Of a stretch of 64,000 nt of DNA, positions 25,097 to 32,560 are shown one piece after another. The notes under the pieces were generated by a model that worked only from the letters and a program-made list of their open reading frames with translations, ran no database searches and was not told the DNA's origin. The stretch covers positions 146,764 through 210,763 of the forward strand of contig JAHCHW010000003.1 of assembly GCA_026129525.1 (NCBI GenBank), in the 5' to 3' direction. The translations under genes were made by a program, and so were the position numbers. This stretch comes from Chitinophagales bacterium (GTDB taxonomy: Bacteria > Bacteroidota > Bacteroidia > Chitinophagales > LD1). The number at the start of each line of letters is the position of its first letter. Position 1 is the first letter of the stretch.

Positions 25097-28000
25097 TTAA
25101 AATTTATAGCCGTTAGGAATTATTATTTGCACCGTACGCCCGGCAGGCGAATCGGTTATATGCAGGGTACATTGTTGCCGGTTGCGTTGGTTGTATAAAT
25201 TTAAAATGCGCTCAATAAGGGCAATGCCTTTGCGGGTGGGTGCCAGCGCACCGGTAAAGCCGGAGGGCGAATGTGCCGGTGTTCCGGTATCGGTAATGGT
25301 AATACTTAGCTGCTGGGGTTGTTGTTGCAGGTGCAGTTGCACACTGCCACCGTTGGGGCTTTGTTTAATGGCGTGTTTAACGGCATTCTCCACAAAAGTA
25401 TGCAGCAGCATAACGGGCACAAGCCGTTGCAGGTTAACGCTGCCGGTGGTTTGCACGCTGTATTGCAGTTTATGTTTCAGGTTTACTTTTTCGAGTTCAA
25501 TGTATTGTTCAATAAAGTTGAGTTCCTGTTGCAGGGTATGGGTTTGGGCATCGTTGGCTTTTAGTATTTCGCGGATAAAGCCGGCAAAGCGCCCGAGTAT
25601 GCGCGATGCCTGCCGTTTGTCTTCGTGCAGTATGGCGGCATTAACACTGTTGAGGAGGTTGCTGGCAAAGTGGGGTTCAATTTGTGTTTTAAGCGCCATG
25701 TATTGCAGGTTGTTGAGTTCGAGCTGCAGTTTAATGGCAGCTTCTTTTTGAATGCGGAAGTAACGGGTAAGCCAATAGGTAATGGCAATTACGAAAGCAA
25801 TGGCAGCGAGTATGCACAGGGCTATAAACCAAAGTTGCCGCCATAGCGGGGTGTGTATGGTAAAGTAAAGGCGGGCTTCGTTTTGTTCGGTAAAGAGGTT
25901 GCCTTGCCCTGCGCGCACCATAAAGGTGTAGTTGCCCGGGGGCAGGTGGGTATAAAGGGCTTCGGGGTCGGTGGTGGGTTCGCTCCATTTGGTATCGAAA
26001 CCGGCAAGGCGGTAAATAAAGCGGGTGTTTTCGGGGGCGGTGTGGTGTATGGCGCCAAAGGTGAATTTTAGGCGCTTGTTGTTGTAGGGAATTTCGGTAA
26101 GCAGGGTATCGGCTTGGGGGTTATCGGTAGTTTCGTGCAGTTGCCAGTTGTAGTTATCGTCCTGCATGTAGGCGGCTGTAACAAAGGTGTTAAAGCGGTT
26201 GTTTTCGGGGGGCAGCAGGCGGGGGTTAATGCAGGTAACATGCTCGGTAGTGGTTAGCCAAATGTTGTTGCGGCTATCGCGGTAAAAGCCGTTTTGCCCG
26301 GGTTCTATTCCAATAAAACCATTGTGTTCGTTAAACAGGCGGAATACGGGCTTATCGGTACGTATGGTGGCGGCTGTGTTTAGTATGGCAAAGCCATCGT
26401 TTAACCCTGCATACAGGGTGGTATCATTGTATTGCAGCAGGGTAGCTATGCCCCGTGTAAAGGGCGGTTGGTTATACAGGTGGTAGGTTTTGCCGTTAAA
26501 GAGGGTAAGCCCATCGTGGTTTCCTAACCATATATTACCGTCTCCATCTTGCGTCATGCACAAGCCGCCTACAGGTTTGCCGTGCTGGTTGTAAAAGCCG
26601 GTGTCTATTCTTCCGTTAGTAATAGTGGCTATAAAGCGGTTGTTGCCAAACCAGCGGCATTGCCGGTGCTCGCCTTTGGCATTTAGGGTGGCGTTCATGG
26701 CAAACAGTACGTTGCCGGGGAATAGTTTGCCTTTGGGTATAGAGTCTGCCACTTTTAATTCTTTGTTTAAAATAACTACGCCCGAAGTGCCGCAGGCGTA
26801 TATGCGTTTTTCGGTACTATCGGCTAACAAATACAGGGTGTGCTGCCCGGTGCGGTGGTGGGTAGGTTGTTGGTTTTTAATGGCGGTTATCCAATAGGCA
26901 TTGGGTATAAGCACACGGTTTTTAAAATCGCGCAGGGCGCCCATGTAAATGTTATCAATGTTGTTTTCGGGATAATATGGGGGGTGGCTGTGGTCGGTAA
27001 AAGTTTTTCCGTTGTAGTAAAACAGCCCGCTGCCAAAGCCGCCCATCCAGTAGTGGTGGTTTTCGTCTTCTACCACGCTCCATATATTTTTGGTAATGCC
27101 GTCCTGCTCGTTAAAGTGGGTAAAGGCAAAGTGGTGGAATTTGTAAAGGGCGCCTTCATCGGCTACCCATAGTTGCCCGTGGGCATCGGCAAACAGGGCA
27201 TTGATTAAGGTAAACCTATGGGGCAGTTTTTGAAATTGGTTACTGCCGGCAAGTTTTACATACAAGTGTTGGTTCGATGCCAGAAAAACATTTCCGAAAT
27301 CGTCCACATCTATATCTTTTACATTACCGGGAAAGTCGGGCGGCAAGGGCAGGTAGTAGCGGGGCGAGTCGGTAAGGTGGTAAATAGTTTTGTTGTGCCA
27401 GTTGGTAAAGTAAAGCCCGTGGCGGGTAGGGTACAGTTTATGGGAGTAGTGGTTGAACTCAAATGCTTTATTTTGAAATCGCAGTTGCCCGGTGGCGGTA
27501 TATGCCTGCAACAGGGTACGGTAGGGTTGGGTAAAAGTGGCAAGGCGCACCCATAGCAGTTGCGAGGCGGAATCGCAACGGTAGCTGTTAGTAATACTGT
27601 AAAGTGTAGTATCGAAGAAGATGGTAAGGGCGGGCACAATACTATCGTGCCGTATGGTGTAAATGGTGTTGCCTTTTACTTCGTGTACCGGAGCGCCATA
27701 AAAGGCATTGCCGGATCTGGTAAAAGGAATTTCATTATCGGGCACGGAAGGCGACTTTGCTAAGGGCACAAACCGGCTGCCGTTGTAGCGATATTGATGT
27801 TTTACGCCAAAAAAATATACGTTGCCTTTTCCATCGGGCGCTATGTTGAGGTACAGGTCGCGGGCAATGCCGTCTTTCTCAAAGTAATTGGTAAAGTGCA
27901 AGCCATCGAAACGCGCCACACCATCTTTGGTGCTTAGCCAAATGTAGCCCTGCTCGTCTTGCGCCACTGCCATTACCTGGCTTTGGGGCAGCCCATCGCG

Positions 28001-28177
28001 AATGGTGTATTTTTTAAAGGCGTATTGCTGGGCGTTGGTGAGCAGGTAAAGCAGAAGGAGTACAGTGGTAAGCAGCGTGCGGGATGCCTCAGCCCGTGCC
28101 CCTCTCCACTTGTGGAGAGGGGTGTCCCGACTTTGTCGGGACGGGGTGAGGCTTACTGTGGTTGTTATCAATTTCAA
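25097..28177 (-). CDS. Two-component-system sensor histidine kinase with beta-propeller sensor (His_kinase/LytS type)
   Basis: The 1026-residue product has an export signal ('LLTTVLLLLYLLTNAQQ', residues ~34-50), then two-component-regulator propeller repeats ('YTIRDGLPQSQVMAVAQDEQ', 'GYIWLSTKDGVARFDG' and others) to about residue 650, a Y_Y_Y domain ('YRLAGFDTKWSEP', 'LPPGNYTFMVRAG'), one transmembrane helix near 775-800, and a cytoplasmic His_kinase domain. The H-box reads 'QIEPHFASNLLNSVN' instead of the usual QxNPHFLFNxLN. An ATP-binding region ('FVENAVKHAIK', 'ITDTG', 'GIALIERI') closes it. A palindromic element encodes residues 9-31, before the hydrophobic core of the signal peptide. 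The likely partner is the LytTR regulator downstream. Confidence 0.9.
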   Translation of the reverse strand: MKLITTTVSLTPSRQSRDTPLHKWRGARAEASRTLLTTVLLLLYLLTNAQQYAFKKYTIRDGLPQSQVMAVAQDEQGYIWLSTKDGVARFDGLHFTNYFEKDGIARDLYLNIAPDGKGNVYFFGVKHQYRYNGSRFVPLAKSPSVPDNEIPFTRSGNAFYGAPVHEVKGNTIYTIRHDSIVPALTIFFDTTLYSITNSYRCDSASQLLWVRLATFTQPYRTLLQAYTATGQLRFQNKAFEFNHYSHKLYPTRHGLYFTNWHNKTIYHLTDSPRYYLPLPPDFPGNVKDIDVDDFGNVFLASNQHLYVKLAGSNQFQKLPHRFTLINALFADAHGQLWVADEGALYKFHHFAFTHFNEQDGITKNIWSVVEDENHHYWMGGFGSGLFYYNGKTFTDHSHPPYYPENNIDNIYMGALRDFKNRVLIPNAYWITAIKNQQPTHHRTGQHTLYLLADSTEKRIYACGTSGVVILNKELKVADSIPKGKLFPGNVLFAMNATLNAKGEHRQCRWFGNNRFIATITNGRIDTGFYNQHGKPVGGLCMTQDGDGNIWLGNHDGLTLFNGKTYHLYNQPPFTRGIATLLQYNDTTLYAGLNDGFAILNTAATIRTDKPVFRLFNEHNGFIGIEPGQNGFYRDSRNNIWLTTTEHVTCINPRLLPPENNRFNTFVTAAYMQDDNYNWQLHETTDNPQADTLLTEIPYNNKRLKFTFGAIHHTAPENTRFIYRLAGFDTKWSEPTTDPEALYTHLPPGNYTFMVRAGQGNLFTEQNEARLYFTIHTPLWRQLWFIALCILAAIAFVIAITYWLTRYFRIQKEAAIKLQLELNNLQYMALKTQIEPHFASNLLNSVNAAILHEDKRQASRILGRFAGFIREILKANDAQTHTLQQELNFIEQYIELEKVNLKHKLQYSVQTTGSVNLQRLVPVMLLHTFVENAVKHAIKQSPNGGSVQLHLQQQPQQLSITITDTGTPAHSPSGFTGALAPTRKGIALIERILNLYNQRNRQQCTLHITDSPAGRTVQIIIPNGYKF
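28086..28152 (-). repeat. Palindromic GCCTCACCCC element inside the kinase signal-peptide region
   Basis: Read on the minus strand the element starts GCCTCACCCCGTCCCGACA, has GTCCCGAC-AAA-GTCGGGAC-type pairing, then CCCTCTCCAC-AA-GTGGAGAGGG, and ends GGGCTGAGGC, so its ends are near-inverted (GCCTCA/TGAGGC). It occupies codons 9-31 of the propeller kinase and is translated as 'LTPSRQSRDTPLHKWRGARA'. It closely matches the intergenic copy at 23407-23490. Confidence 0.85.
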
Positions 28178-28232
28178 TTTTCCGATGCTTGTGTTTGTTG
28201 CGGTGCTTTAGGTCCGTTTTTAACTGTTTTTT

Positions 28233-28290
28233 TTCCGCTTATCTTTTTTTGCAGGCAGATTAATCTGCCTGCCCGTGGCGATAAGCGGAA
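28233..28290. repeat. Nested palindrome upstream of the propeller kinase
   Basis: A perfect 22-base palindrome (GCAGGCAGATT/AATCTGCCTGC, 28251-28272) is enclosed by 11-base inverted arms TTCCGCTTATC (28233-28243) and GATAAGCGGAA (28280-28290). It lies 56 bases upstream of the kinase ATG on that gene's 5' side. It could be an operator, a hairpin in the 5' leader or a REP-like element. The sequence TTTTTGCAGGCAGAT recurs near 25014-25028, 5' of the polyvalent-kinase gene. Confidence 0.7.
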
Positions 28291-28331
28291 GATGTTCTGT
28301 TTTATGGCGGCTAAAGCCGCTCCACCACCAC

Positions 28332-28396
28332 CATTCATCGCTCATCATTCATTACTCATCCCTCATCCCTCATTACTCATTACTCATTATTCATTT
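28332..28396. repeat. Imperfect CATTACTCAT simple-sequence array
   Basis: This stretch is made of variants of CATTACTCAT/CATCCCTCAT repeated about seven times. It has no coding potential that I would trust. It belongs with the simple repeats found inside leuS in this same window (44409-44447 and 44753-44790) as evidence for active short-repeat expansion. Confidence 0.7.
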
Positions 28397-28454
28397 AATC
28401 TTCCGCCAATATATGAATCGTACTTACTAAAACAATCCATTGCTGTTAGTTTTT

Positions 28455-28551
28455 GTACGAAACCCCTGTTTTAGCGTACGAAATTGGTATGGCAAAAAAC
28501 TATTTCATAAGCTGCTACACCAATTTCATATGCCGTAAAAGCAATTTCATA
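28455..28551. promoter_or_regulatory. Two opposed sets of 21-bp-phased short sites (putative operator array)
   Basis: GTACGAAA occurs at 28455 and 28476, exactly 21 bases apart. ATTTCATA (reverse complement TATGAAAT) occurs at 28502, 28523 and 28544, again exactly 21 bases apart. The two sets face each other about a centre near 28493, so the array reads as two forward sites then three reverse sites of a T-A-(C/T)-G-A-A-A-type motif, spaced two helical turns. This suggests cooperative binding of a regulator or structural protein on one face of the DNA. No binding protein can be named. Confidence 0.5.
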
Positions 28552-28575
28552 CAATAAGTAGGGCTAAAAGATGAA

Positions 28576-28600
28576 CAAACTTATATGAAAAATAAGTTTG
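28576..28600. other. 9-bp inverted repeat (possible hairpin)
   Basis: CAAACTTAT (28576-28584) and ATAAGTTTG (28592-28600) are exact reverse complements around a 7-base loop. A second small palindrome (GTTTG...CAAAC, 28596-28611) overlaps its right arm, so alternative structures are possible. It lies between the phased-site array and the 42-bp repeats. Confidence 0.5.
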
Positions 28601-28622
28601 GCTTCGCAAACGCTAAACAGCT

Positions 28623-28958
28623 ATGCGCCTGAACACACAGCCACACATAACACTAACTAAAGGAAGTTTTAAAACCGTTTTAAGCGGTTTTTTAATGGCT
28701 GAGGGAGGTCCGGAAACCATTTTCCGAAATCAGGGAATGGTTGCCGCACCTCAGGAAACCATTTTCGGAAGTCAGGGAACGGCTGCCGCACGTCAGGAAA
28801 CCATTTTCCGAAATCAGGGAACGGCTGCCGCACCTCAGGGAATCATTTTCGGAAGTCAGGGAACAGTTGCCGCACGTCAGGAAATGGATGTGCCCCATAC
28901 AATTTCCTTAACTCCACCTAAAAAATGTTTGAAATGTTCTATCACTAATAAACACTAA
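28623..28958 (+). CDS. Doubtful ORF across the 42-bp tandem repeat
   Basis: A 111-codon frame spans the tandem array and encodes ETIFRNQGMVAAPQ-like 14-residue repeats. Because 42 is a multiple of three and the repeat lacks stops, other frames are also open over the array (one reads KPFSEIRERLPHLR-like repeats), so the openness is not evidence of translation. The start region contains a terminator-like hairpin at 28671-28693. The stop lies five bases before the next gene. I give it low weight as a real gene. Confidence 0.22.
   Translation: MRLNTQPHITLTKGSFKTVLSGFLMAEGGPETIFRNQGMVAAPQETIFGSQGTAAARQETIFRNQGTAAAPQGIIFGSQGTVAARQEMDVPHTISLTPPKKCLKCSITNKH
28671..28693 (+). terminator. Terminator-like hairpin with T-run ahead of the tandem repeat
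   Basis: AAAACCG (28671-28677) pairs with CGGTTTT (28685-28691) around a 7-base loop, and the right arm runs into TTTTTT. It resembles a short intrinsic terminator or attenuator placed before the accessory island. Confidence 0.5.
28712..28879. repeat. Four tandem 42-bp repeats with 84-bp higher-order period
   Basis: Units start at 28712, 28754, 28796 and 28838 (GGAAACCATTTTC or GGAATCATTTTC), with a partial unit at 28880. Units 1 and 3 share CCGAAATCAGGG and CACCTCA, while units 2 and 4 share CGGAAGTCAGGG and CACGTCA, so the real period is an 84-bp pair that duplicated. The array lies directly upstream of the first island gene. Confidence 0.9.
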
Positions 28959-28962
28959 CACT

Positions 28963-29667
28963 ATGGCCAAGAAAGACTACTACCTGCCTGAAACAGACAC
29001 CGGCAAACTAAGTTGGCTGGCAAATTTTTCGTCAAAACTAAGCGGTTACGGCACTACGCTTGGCGTGCCCCCTGCCACACTTGCCGAAGTAGCAGCCGAC
29101 CTCGATAACTATACCGCCCTGCTGCAATTTTTAAACAGCCTTAAAAGCTACCAGCAAAACACAGTAGCCTACAAAAACCACCTCCGCAGCGGCACTGCCG
29201 ATAATGCCCCCATAGGCGACCTGCCCGCTCCGCCCGCAGTACCCACCTTTACCGTAGCCCCCGTAGCCGACATTTTTGGGCGCATACGCAAATTGGTACA
29301 AACCATAAAAGCCCACCGCAACTATACCCAAGCCATAGGCGAAGACCTGGGCATAATAGGTGCCGAAAACGACTTTAACCCCAATACCCTAAAACCCGAA
29401 CTTAAAGTAGAAACAGCAGCCGGAGGTCGCCCCAACATTATCTGGAAAAAAGGATTAACCGAAGGCATAAAAATAAAAGTGGACCGCGGCAGCGGCACCT
29501 TCGAGTTTTTAGCGGTTGATACCCAACCCAACTACCTCGATACCCACCCCCTGCCGCCTTACGGGCAAAGCGCTATTTGGAAATACACCGCCATATACCT
29601 GTACAACGATGAAGAAGCCGGACAATGGAGCGATGTGGTAAGCATAACCGTGGCAGGGCAGCCGTAA
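28963..29667 (+). CDS. Conserved hypothetical protein, helical N-terminus plus FN3-like C-terminus
   Basis: The 234-residue product begins 'MAKKDYYLPETDTGKLSWLA' and has no signal peptide. Residues 1-75 and 100-130 look helical; residues ~85-100 are a Pro/Ala-rich linker. The C-terminal ~90 residues are all-beta with the pattern 'PNIIWKKGLTEGIKIKVDRG' and 'AIWKYTAIYLYNDEEAGQWS', which looks like a fibronectin-III-type module. I recognise it as a type of protein found in Bacteroidota but know no function. It is the first reliable gene of the accessory island. Confidence 0.7.
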   Translation: MAKKDYYLPETDTGKLSWLANFSSKLSGYGTTLGVPPATLAEVAADLDNYTALLQFLNSLKSYQQNTVAYKNHLRSGTADNAPIGDLPAPPAVPTFTVAPVADIFGRIRKLVQTIKAHRNYTQAIGEDLGIIGAENDFNPNTLKPELKVETAAGGRPNIIWKKGLTEGIKIKVDRGSGTFEFLAVDTQPNYLDTHPLPPYGQSAIWKYTAIYLYNDEEAGQWSDVVSITVAGQP

Positions 29668-29687
29668 ATCCTGAAAACCATTTAGCC

Positions 29688-29966
29688 ATGAACCCTGATT
29701 CGCAAACTATGCGCCCTTCGGTAAACGGTATAATATGGAGCGATGTACTGCTGCACACCGTTGCAGAACTGGCAATAGCCACCATTACGTATTTTATACT
29801 GGTGGTTGATTTCCCTGCCCCTGCGCTTTACACTATACTGCACCAAAAAGTCCCGCACGCCTTCCCCTGGCAGCATATCAGCCTTCCGGTTTACATACTG
29901 GGCTATGTAGTACTAAGGATGGGGTGGTTTTTAATTCGTTCACTTTTTAGAAAGAAAGTTTCATAG
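29688..29966 (+). CDS. Small membrane protein
   Basis: The ATG at 29688 gives 92 residues; the open frame extends to 29625, but that part overlaps the previous gene. Two hydrophobic segments are visible ('LLHTVAELAIATITYFILVV' near residues 21-41 and 'SLPVYILGYVVLRMGWFLI' near 65-83). A basic tail (RSLFRKKVS) suggests its C-terminus is cytoplasmic. Its stop overlaps the GTG start of the next gene by one base (TAGTG). Confidence 0.65.
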   Translation: MNPDSQTMRPSVNGIIWSDVLLHTVAELAIATITYFILVVDFPAPALYTILHQKVPHAFPWQHISLPVYILGYVVLRMGWFLIRSLFRKKVS

Positions 29967-30532
29967 TGGATATAATCACCCATACACTTACAGGCATAAA
30001 CACTTACCGCTGGTTGCCCCGGCTAAACAACAAGTTGGTACTGGCAGCAGCCGTGCTGCCCGATTTGGGCGAAGTGGTTATACAACGCTCGCTTTGCGCC
30101 AAAAACAATGCGGCATTCGGGGTGTACGATGCCCGCACCTCCGATGCATCCATAGCCGGAAATTTAGAGGTAACCATGCTGTACGATGCCACTCACTCAC
30201 TTGCAGTTTGCCTCCTGATACTGTTGTCGGGCTTTATTGTGCGCAACAAAACAGTTGCCTTAGCATCAAAAAGCATAGCAGTAGGAATGTTCACCCATTT
30301 TTTACTTGATAGCTGCACACACGGTCGTGTGTGGGCGCTAAAAATTTTCTTCCCTTTCAGCAACGAGCGCATACCTATACTAAGCAACACCCTTGGTAAC
30401 TGGTGGGACTGGCAACCACAGTTTGCCATACCCTACCTTGGCATTCACCTGCCCCTCGTTTGCCTCGCTATATGGGGGCTGCTACTTGTATCCTTAATCT
30501 TAAACTATAAATATGCTAATAACAAAAATTAA
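29966..30532 (+). CDS. YdjM-like (PF04307-type) membrane metal-dependent hydrolase
   Basis: The 188-residue product starts with GTG directly on the previous stop. It begins 'MDIITHTLTGINTYRW' and has 'AAVLPDLGEVV', 'DATHSLAVCLLILL' and 'HFLLDSCTHGRVWALKIFFP'. These His and Asp residues within and between membrane segments are typical of the YdjM/DUF457 family of membrane-bound metal-dependent hydrolases. Four to five hydrophobic segments are present. The natural substrate is unknown for most of the family. It overlaps the next gene by 20 bases. Confidence 0.8.
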   Translation: MDIITHTLTGINTYRWLPRLNNKLVLAAAVLPDLGEVVIQRSLCAKNNAAFGVYDARTSDASIAGNLEVTMLYDATHSLAVCLLILLSGFIVRNKTVALASKSIAVGMFTHFLLDSCTHGRVWALKIFFPFSNERIPILSNTLGNWWDWQPQFAIPYLGIHLPLVCLAIWGLLLVSLILNYKYANNKN

Positions 30533-30920
30533 ACTGCTGGCAGTTTGCCTATTGCTTACTGCCAACTCCTTTGCCCAAAGCGAAGCGGAGTTAAAAAGAG
30601 TTTTGCAGGGTGTAATTGACGAAATTTTTATGGAATGGGACGATGAGTGGAGTTACGATACTTACATAGAAGAGTCGGCTTACATATCCAGCATCAAAGA
30701 GTCAAGCTACAGCAGCAATAAAATTGATATAGAAGGCACCTTCAAAGTTATTCGCAAAATGCTTTTTGCCAGCGGGCGGGTAAGCGTACGGTTTACTGCC
30801 AAAGTAACCAGATCCAGCAACGGCAATGTGCGCATTACAAGCCTTTGCTGGCACGACCCTTCATCGCCTAACAGCGAAGATTGTGTGGACCCCGGTAAAC
30901 GATGGGGGTTGGGGCAGTAG
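30513..30920 (+). CDS. Small secreted protein of unknown function
   Basis: The 135-residue product has a signal peptide ('IKLLAVCLLLTANSFAQ', cleavage near residue 22). The mature part is acidic and rich in Ser and Tyr, with 'VSVRFTAKVTRSSNGNVRI' predicted as a strand pair and two cysteines near the C-terminus. It starts inside the end of the hydrolase gene (20-base overlap), so the genes are probably co-translated. No domain recognised. Confidence 0.65.
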   Translation: MLITKIKLLAVCLLLTANSFAQSEAELKRVLQGVIDEIFMEWDDEWSYDTYIEESAYISSIKESSYSSNKIDIEGTFKVIRKMLFASGRVSVRFTAKVTRSSNGNVRITSLCWHDPSSPNSEDCVDPGKRWGLGQ

Positions 30921-31027
30921 CCGGACATCATTCCAATAACAATAAATATGGATGCCTGCTTCCATAAATAAAAAAAGGGAGGGGCTGAAAAACCAAAAAA
31001 GTAAGCAGTAACTAAAACCAAAACAAT

Positions 31028-31270
31028 ATGAGCCAACACACCAGCAAAGTAAAAGTGTATAACCGCGCCCGCGGGCGTTGGGAGCCCAACGCCAAAGTAG
31101 TATTGGGTTGGAGCGGCATTGTAAATCTTGGGCACAGCCAACCGGCCTATACCAACGAAAACGGTATAGCTTATGTAAACCATGCCTCCACAGGCACCGC
31201 TACCGTTTACATAAACGGGCGCGAAGTAGGCAGCATGCGAACCCCCGGTGAGGCTGATTTTAGTATTTAA
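31028..31270 (+). CDS. Small Ig-like/carboxypeptidase-regulatory-like protein
   Basis: The 80-residue product has no signal peptide. Its layout 'VKVYNRARGRWEPNAKVVLG' then 'AYTNENGIAYVNHASTGTA' then 'VYINGREVGSMRTPGE' is that of a single seven-strand beta-sandwich of the transthyretin/CarboxypepD_reg kind. Standalone copies are small and of unknown role; such folds often decorate export machines. Start confirmed by a good spacing from an A-rich leader. Confidence 0.6.
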   Translation: MSQHTSKVKVYNRARGRWEPNAKVVLGWSGIVNLGHSQPAYTNENGIAYVNHASTGTATVYINGREVGSMRTPGEADFSI

Positions 31271-31288
31271 TAAAAAAGTAATTAAGTT

Positions 31289-31576
31289 ATGGATGCCAAA
31301 TACCAATGCTCTTTTTGCGGAAAAACCAACACCAAATTCGAAGCCATTAACCAAAGCAGCGGACTCTTTGGTATGAGCAGCACCAAAATTGGCGAGCGCG
31401 AAGTAATAGATGAAAAAGCTCCCAAATTTCACCGATGCCGCAACTGCGGAAAAATAATTTGCGCCCCCTGCGGCAATAAAATGGGTGCCTTTCAGGAAAA
31501 GGTACGCATCCTTTTACCAACCCAAAAATGGACGGTATGCCCAAAATGCAGTGGCGAACTCATTCAACTAAACTAA
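31289..31576 (+). CDS. Small zinc-ribbon protein
   Basis: The 95-residue product has four CxxC-type pairs: CSFC near residues 6-9, CRNC near 50-53, CAPC near 59-62 and CPKC near 86-89. They should bind two zinc ions. The middle is polar and contains 'SSGLFGMSSTKIGEREV'. No signal peptide or membrane segment is present. Possibly a nucleic-acid or protein-binding adaptor; function unknown. Confidence 0.65.
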   Translation: MDAKYQCSFCGKTNTKFEAINQSSGLFGMSSTKIGEREVIDEKAPKFHRCRNCGKIICAPCGNKMGAFQEKVRILLPTQKWTVCPKCSGELIQLN

Positions 31577-31589
31577 AACCCTAAACACT

Positions 31590-31751
31590 ATGCGCTTAAT
31601 ACGATTTATTATCCGAGGCATAATTACTATAGCTGTTACCATGTTAATACTATCTATAGCCGATGCTATTGATGTGAAACCACTGCGAGCATTAGCCATG
31701 ATAACCGGAATTGGCGGTGCATTTTGGACACTTGCCGGCTTAGCCGACTAA
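31590..31751 (+). CDS. Very small membrane protein
   Basis: A 53-residue frame starts at ATG 31590, 13 bases after the previous stop, and reads 'MRLIRFIIRGIITIAVTMLI' then 'LALAMITGIGGAFWTLAGLAD'-like sequence. Two hydrophobic segments are separated by a short polar turn, with basic residues at the N-terminus. Position, hydrophobicity and tight spacing support it as real. Confidence 0.5.
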   Translation: MRLIRFIIRGIITIAVTMLILSIADAIDVKPLRALAMITGIGGAFWTLAGLAD

Positions 31752-31765
31752 AACTGACACTTGCT

Positions 31766-32284
31766 ATGAAAAAAATTATCACCGCCATAGTTTGCTGTAT
31801 AGCAACCCTAACGCTCGCTGCCCAAACAGAATACCAGCGAAGGCTACTGCGCGAATACTTTAACGAAACAGGGTGCTCTCTCCTGAAAAAATACGCCCAA
31901 CCCGTTAATGATATTATAGATAAAGAAGTTTGGGTGTACGATAATGCTGTTTACATCAAAATATATTACAAAGCCAATTTCTTTTCCAACTACTACGATA
32001 CTTACCGCATACGGGTCGATGCCATCGGAAAATTTACCGAACTGGAAGTAACAAACGATGGCGCCACCTTTGTGTCTGCCTTTGAAGCCTGCAACTTTGC
32101 CCGCGAATCATTTTCCGACTGGCTCAATAAAGATTATCAGGGCACGCCTTCCGAAAAGCGCGACCTCTTATCCTATGCCGAAAATGCCGTTGGCAAATCC
32201 CTTTCTTACTTCGACTGTAAAGACATTTGTTTCTACCAACTATACTACTACTGGCGCAAATACGGCTATTACTCTAAATACTAA
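31766..32284 (+). CDS. Small secreted protein of unknown function
   Basis: The ATG at 31766 gives a 172-residue product with a signal peptide ('KKIITAIVCCIATLTLAAQ', cleavage near residue 20). The open frame extends to 31724, but that part overlaps the previous small gene. The mature protein is rich in Tyr, Phe and Asn and has 'VYIKIYYKANFFSNYYDTYR' and 'YFDCKDICFYQLYYYW' near its end, with two or three cysteines. No domain recognised. Confidence 0.6.
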   Translation: MKKIITAIVCCIATLTLAAQTEYQRRLLREYFNETGCSLLKKYAQPVNDIIDKEVWVYDNAVYIKIYYKANFFSNYYDTYRIRVDAIGKFTELEVTNDGATFVSAFEACNFARESFSDWLNKDYQGTPSEKRDLLSYAENAVGKSLSYFDCKDICFYQLYYYWRKYGYYSKY

Positions 32285-32299
32285 ACCCGATAAAAAATA

Positions 32300-32560
32300 A
32301 TGGCAACACGCTGGCTTTCTATAAACGACATTAAACTGCTGGTAAAAAGCGGTCTTTACCGCCTCGAAACCGGAGCTAATAAAAACGACTCGCTCATTTA
32401 CGACCGCAACAGCGGAACCTACGTGGGGCACATACAACACGCCCACACCCTCAGCGAGCGCTTTCAACAAAACGATGCTTACATACCCCCGCCTTATATT
32501 ATCCAAACACTCGATAGCTTTACAGGCAACGAGTGGAACTCAAACAACGAACAATGGTAG
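32300..32560 (+). CDS. Small hypothetical protein
   Basis: The 86-residue product has no signal peptide or membrane segment. It reads as a compact domain with 'SINDIKLLVKSGLYRLETGA' and 'SGTYVGHIQHAHTLSERFQQ'. Its stop overlaps the start of the next gene (ATGGTAG), which supports both as coding. Function unknown. Confidence 0.55.
   Translation: MATRWLSINDIKLLVKSGLYRLETGANKNDSLIYDRNSGTYVGHIQHAHTLSERFQQNDAYIPPPYIIQTLDSFTGNEWNSNNEQW

Noticed and set aside
28712..28879. CRISPR-like array
   Set aside because: The units are directly tandem with no unique spacers, the variation is between two unit versions, and no cas genes are nearby. The 21-bp-phased sites at 28455 are also too short for CRISPR repeats.
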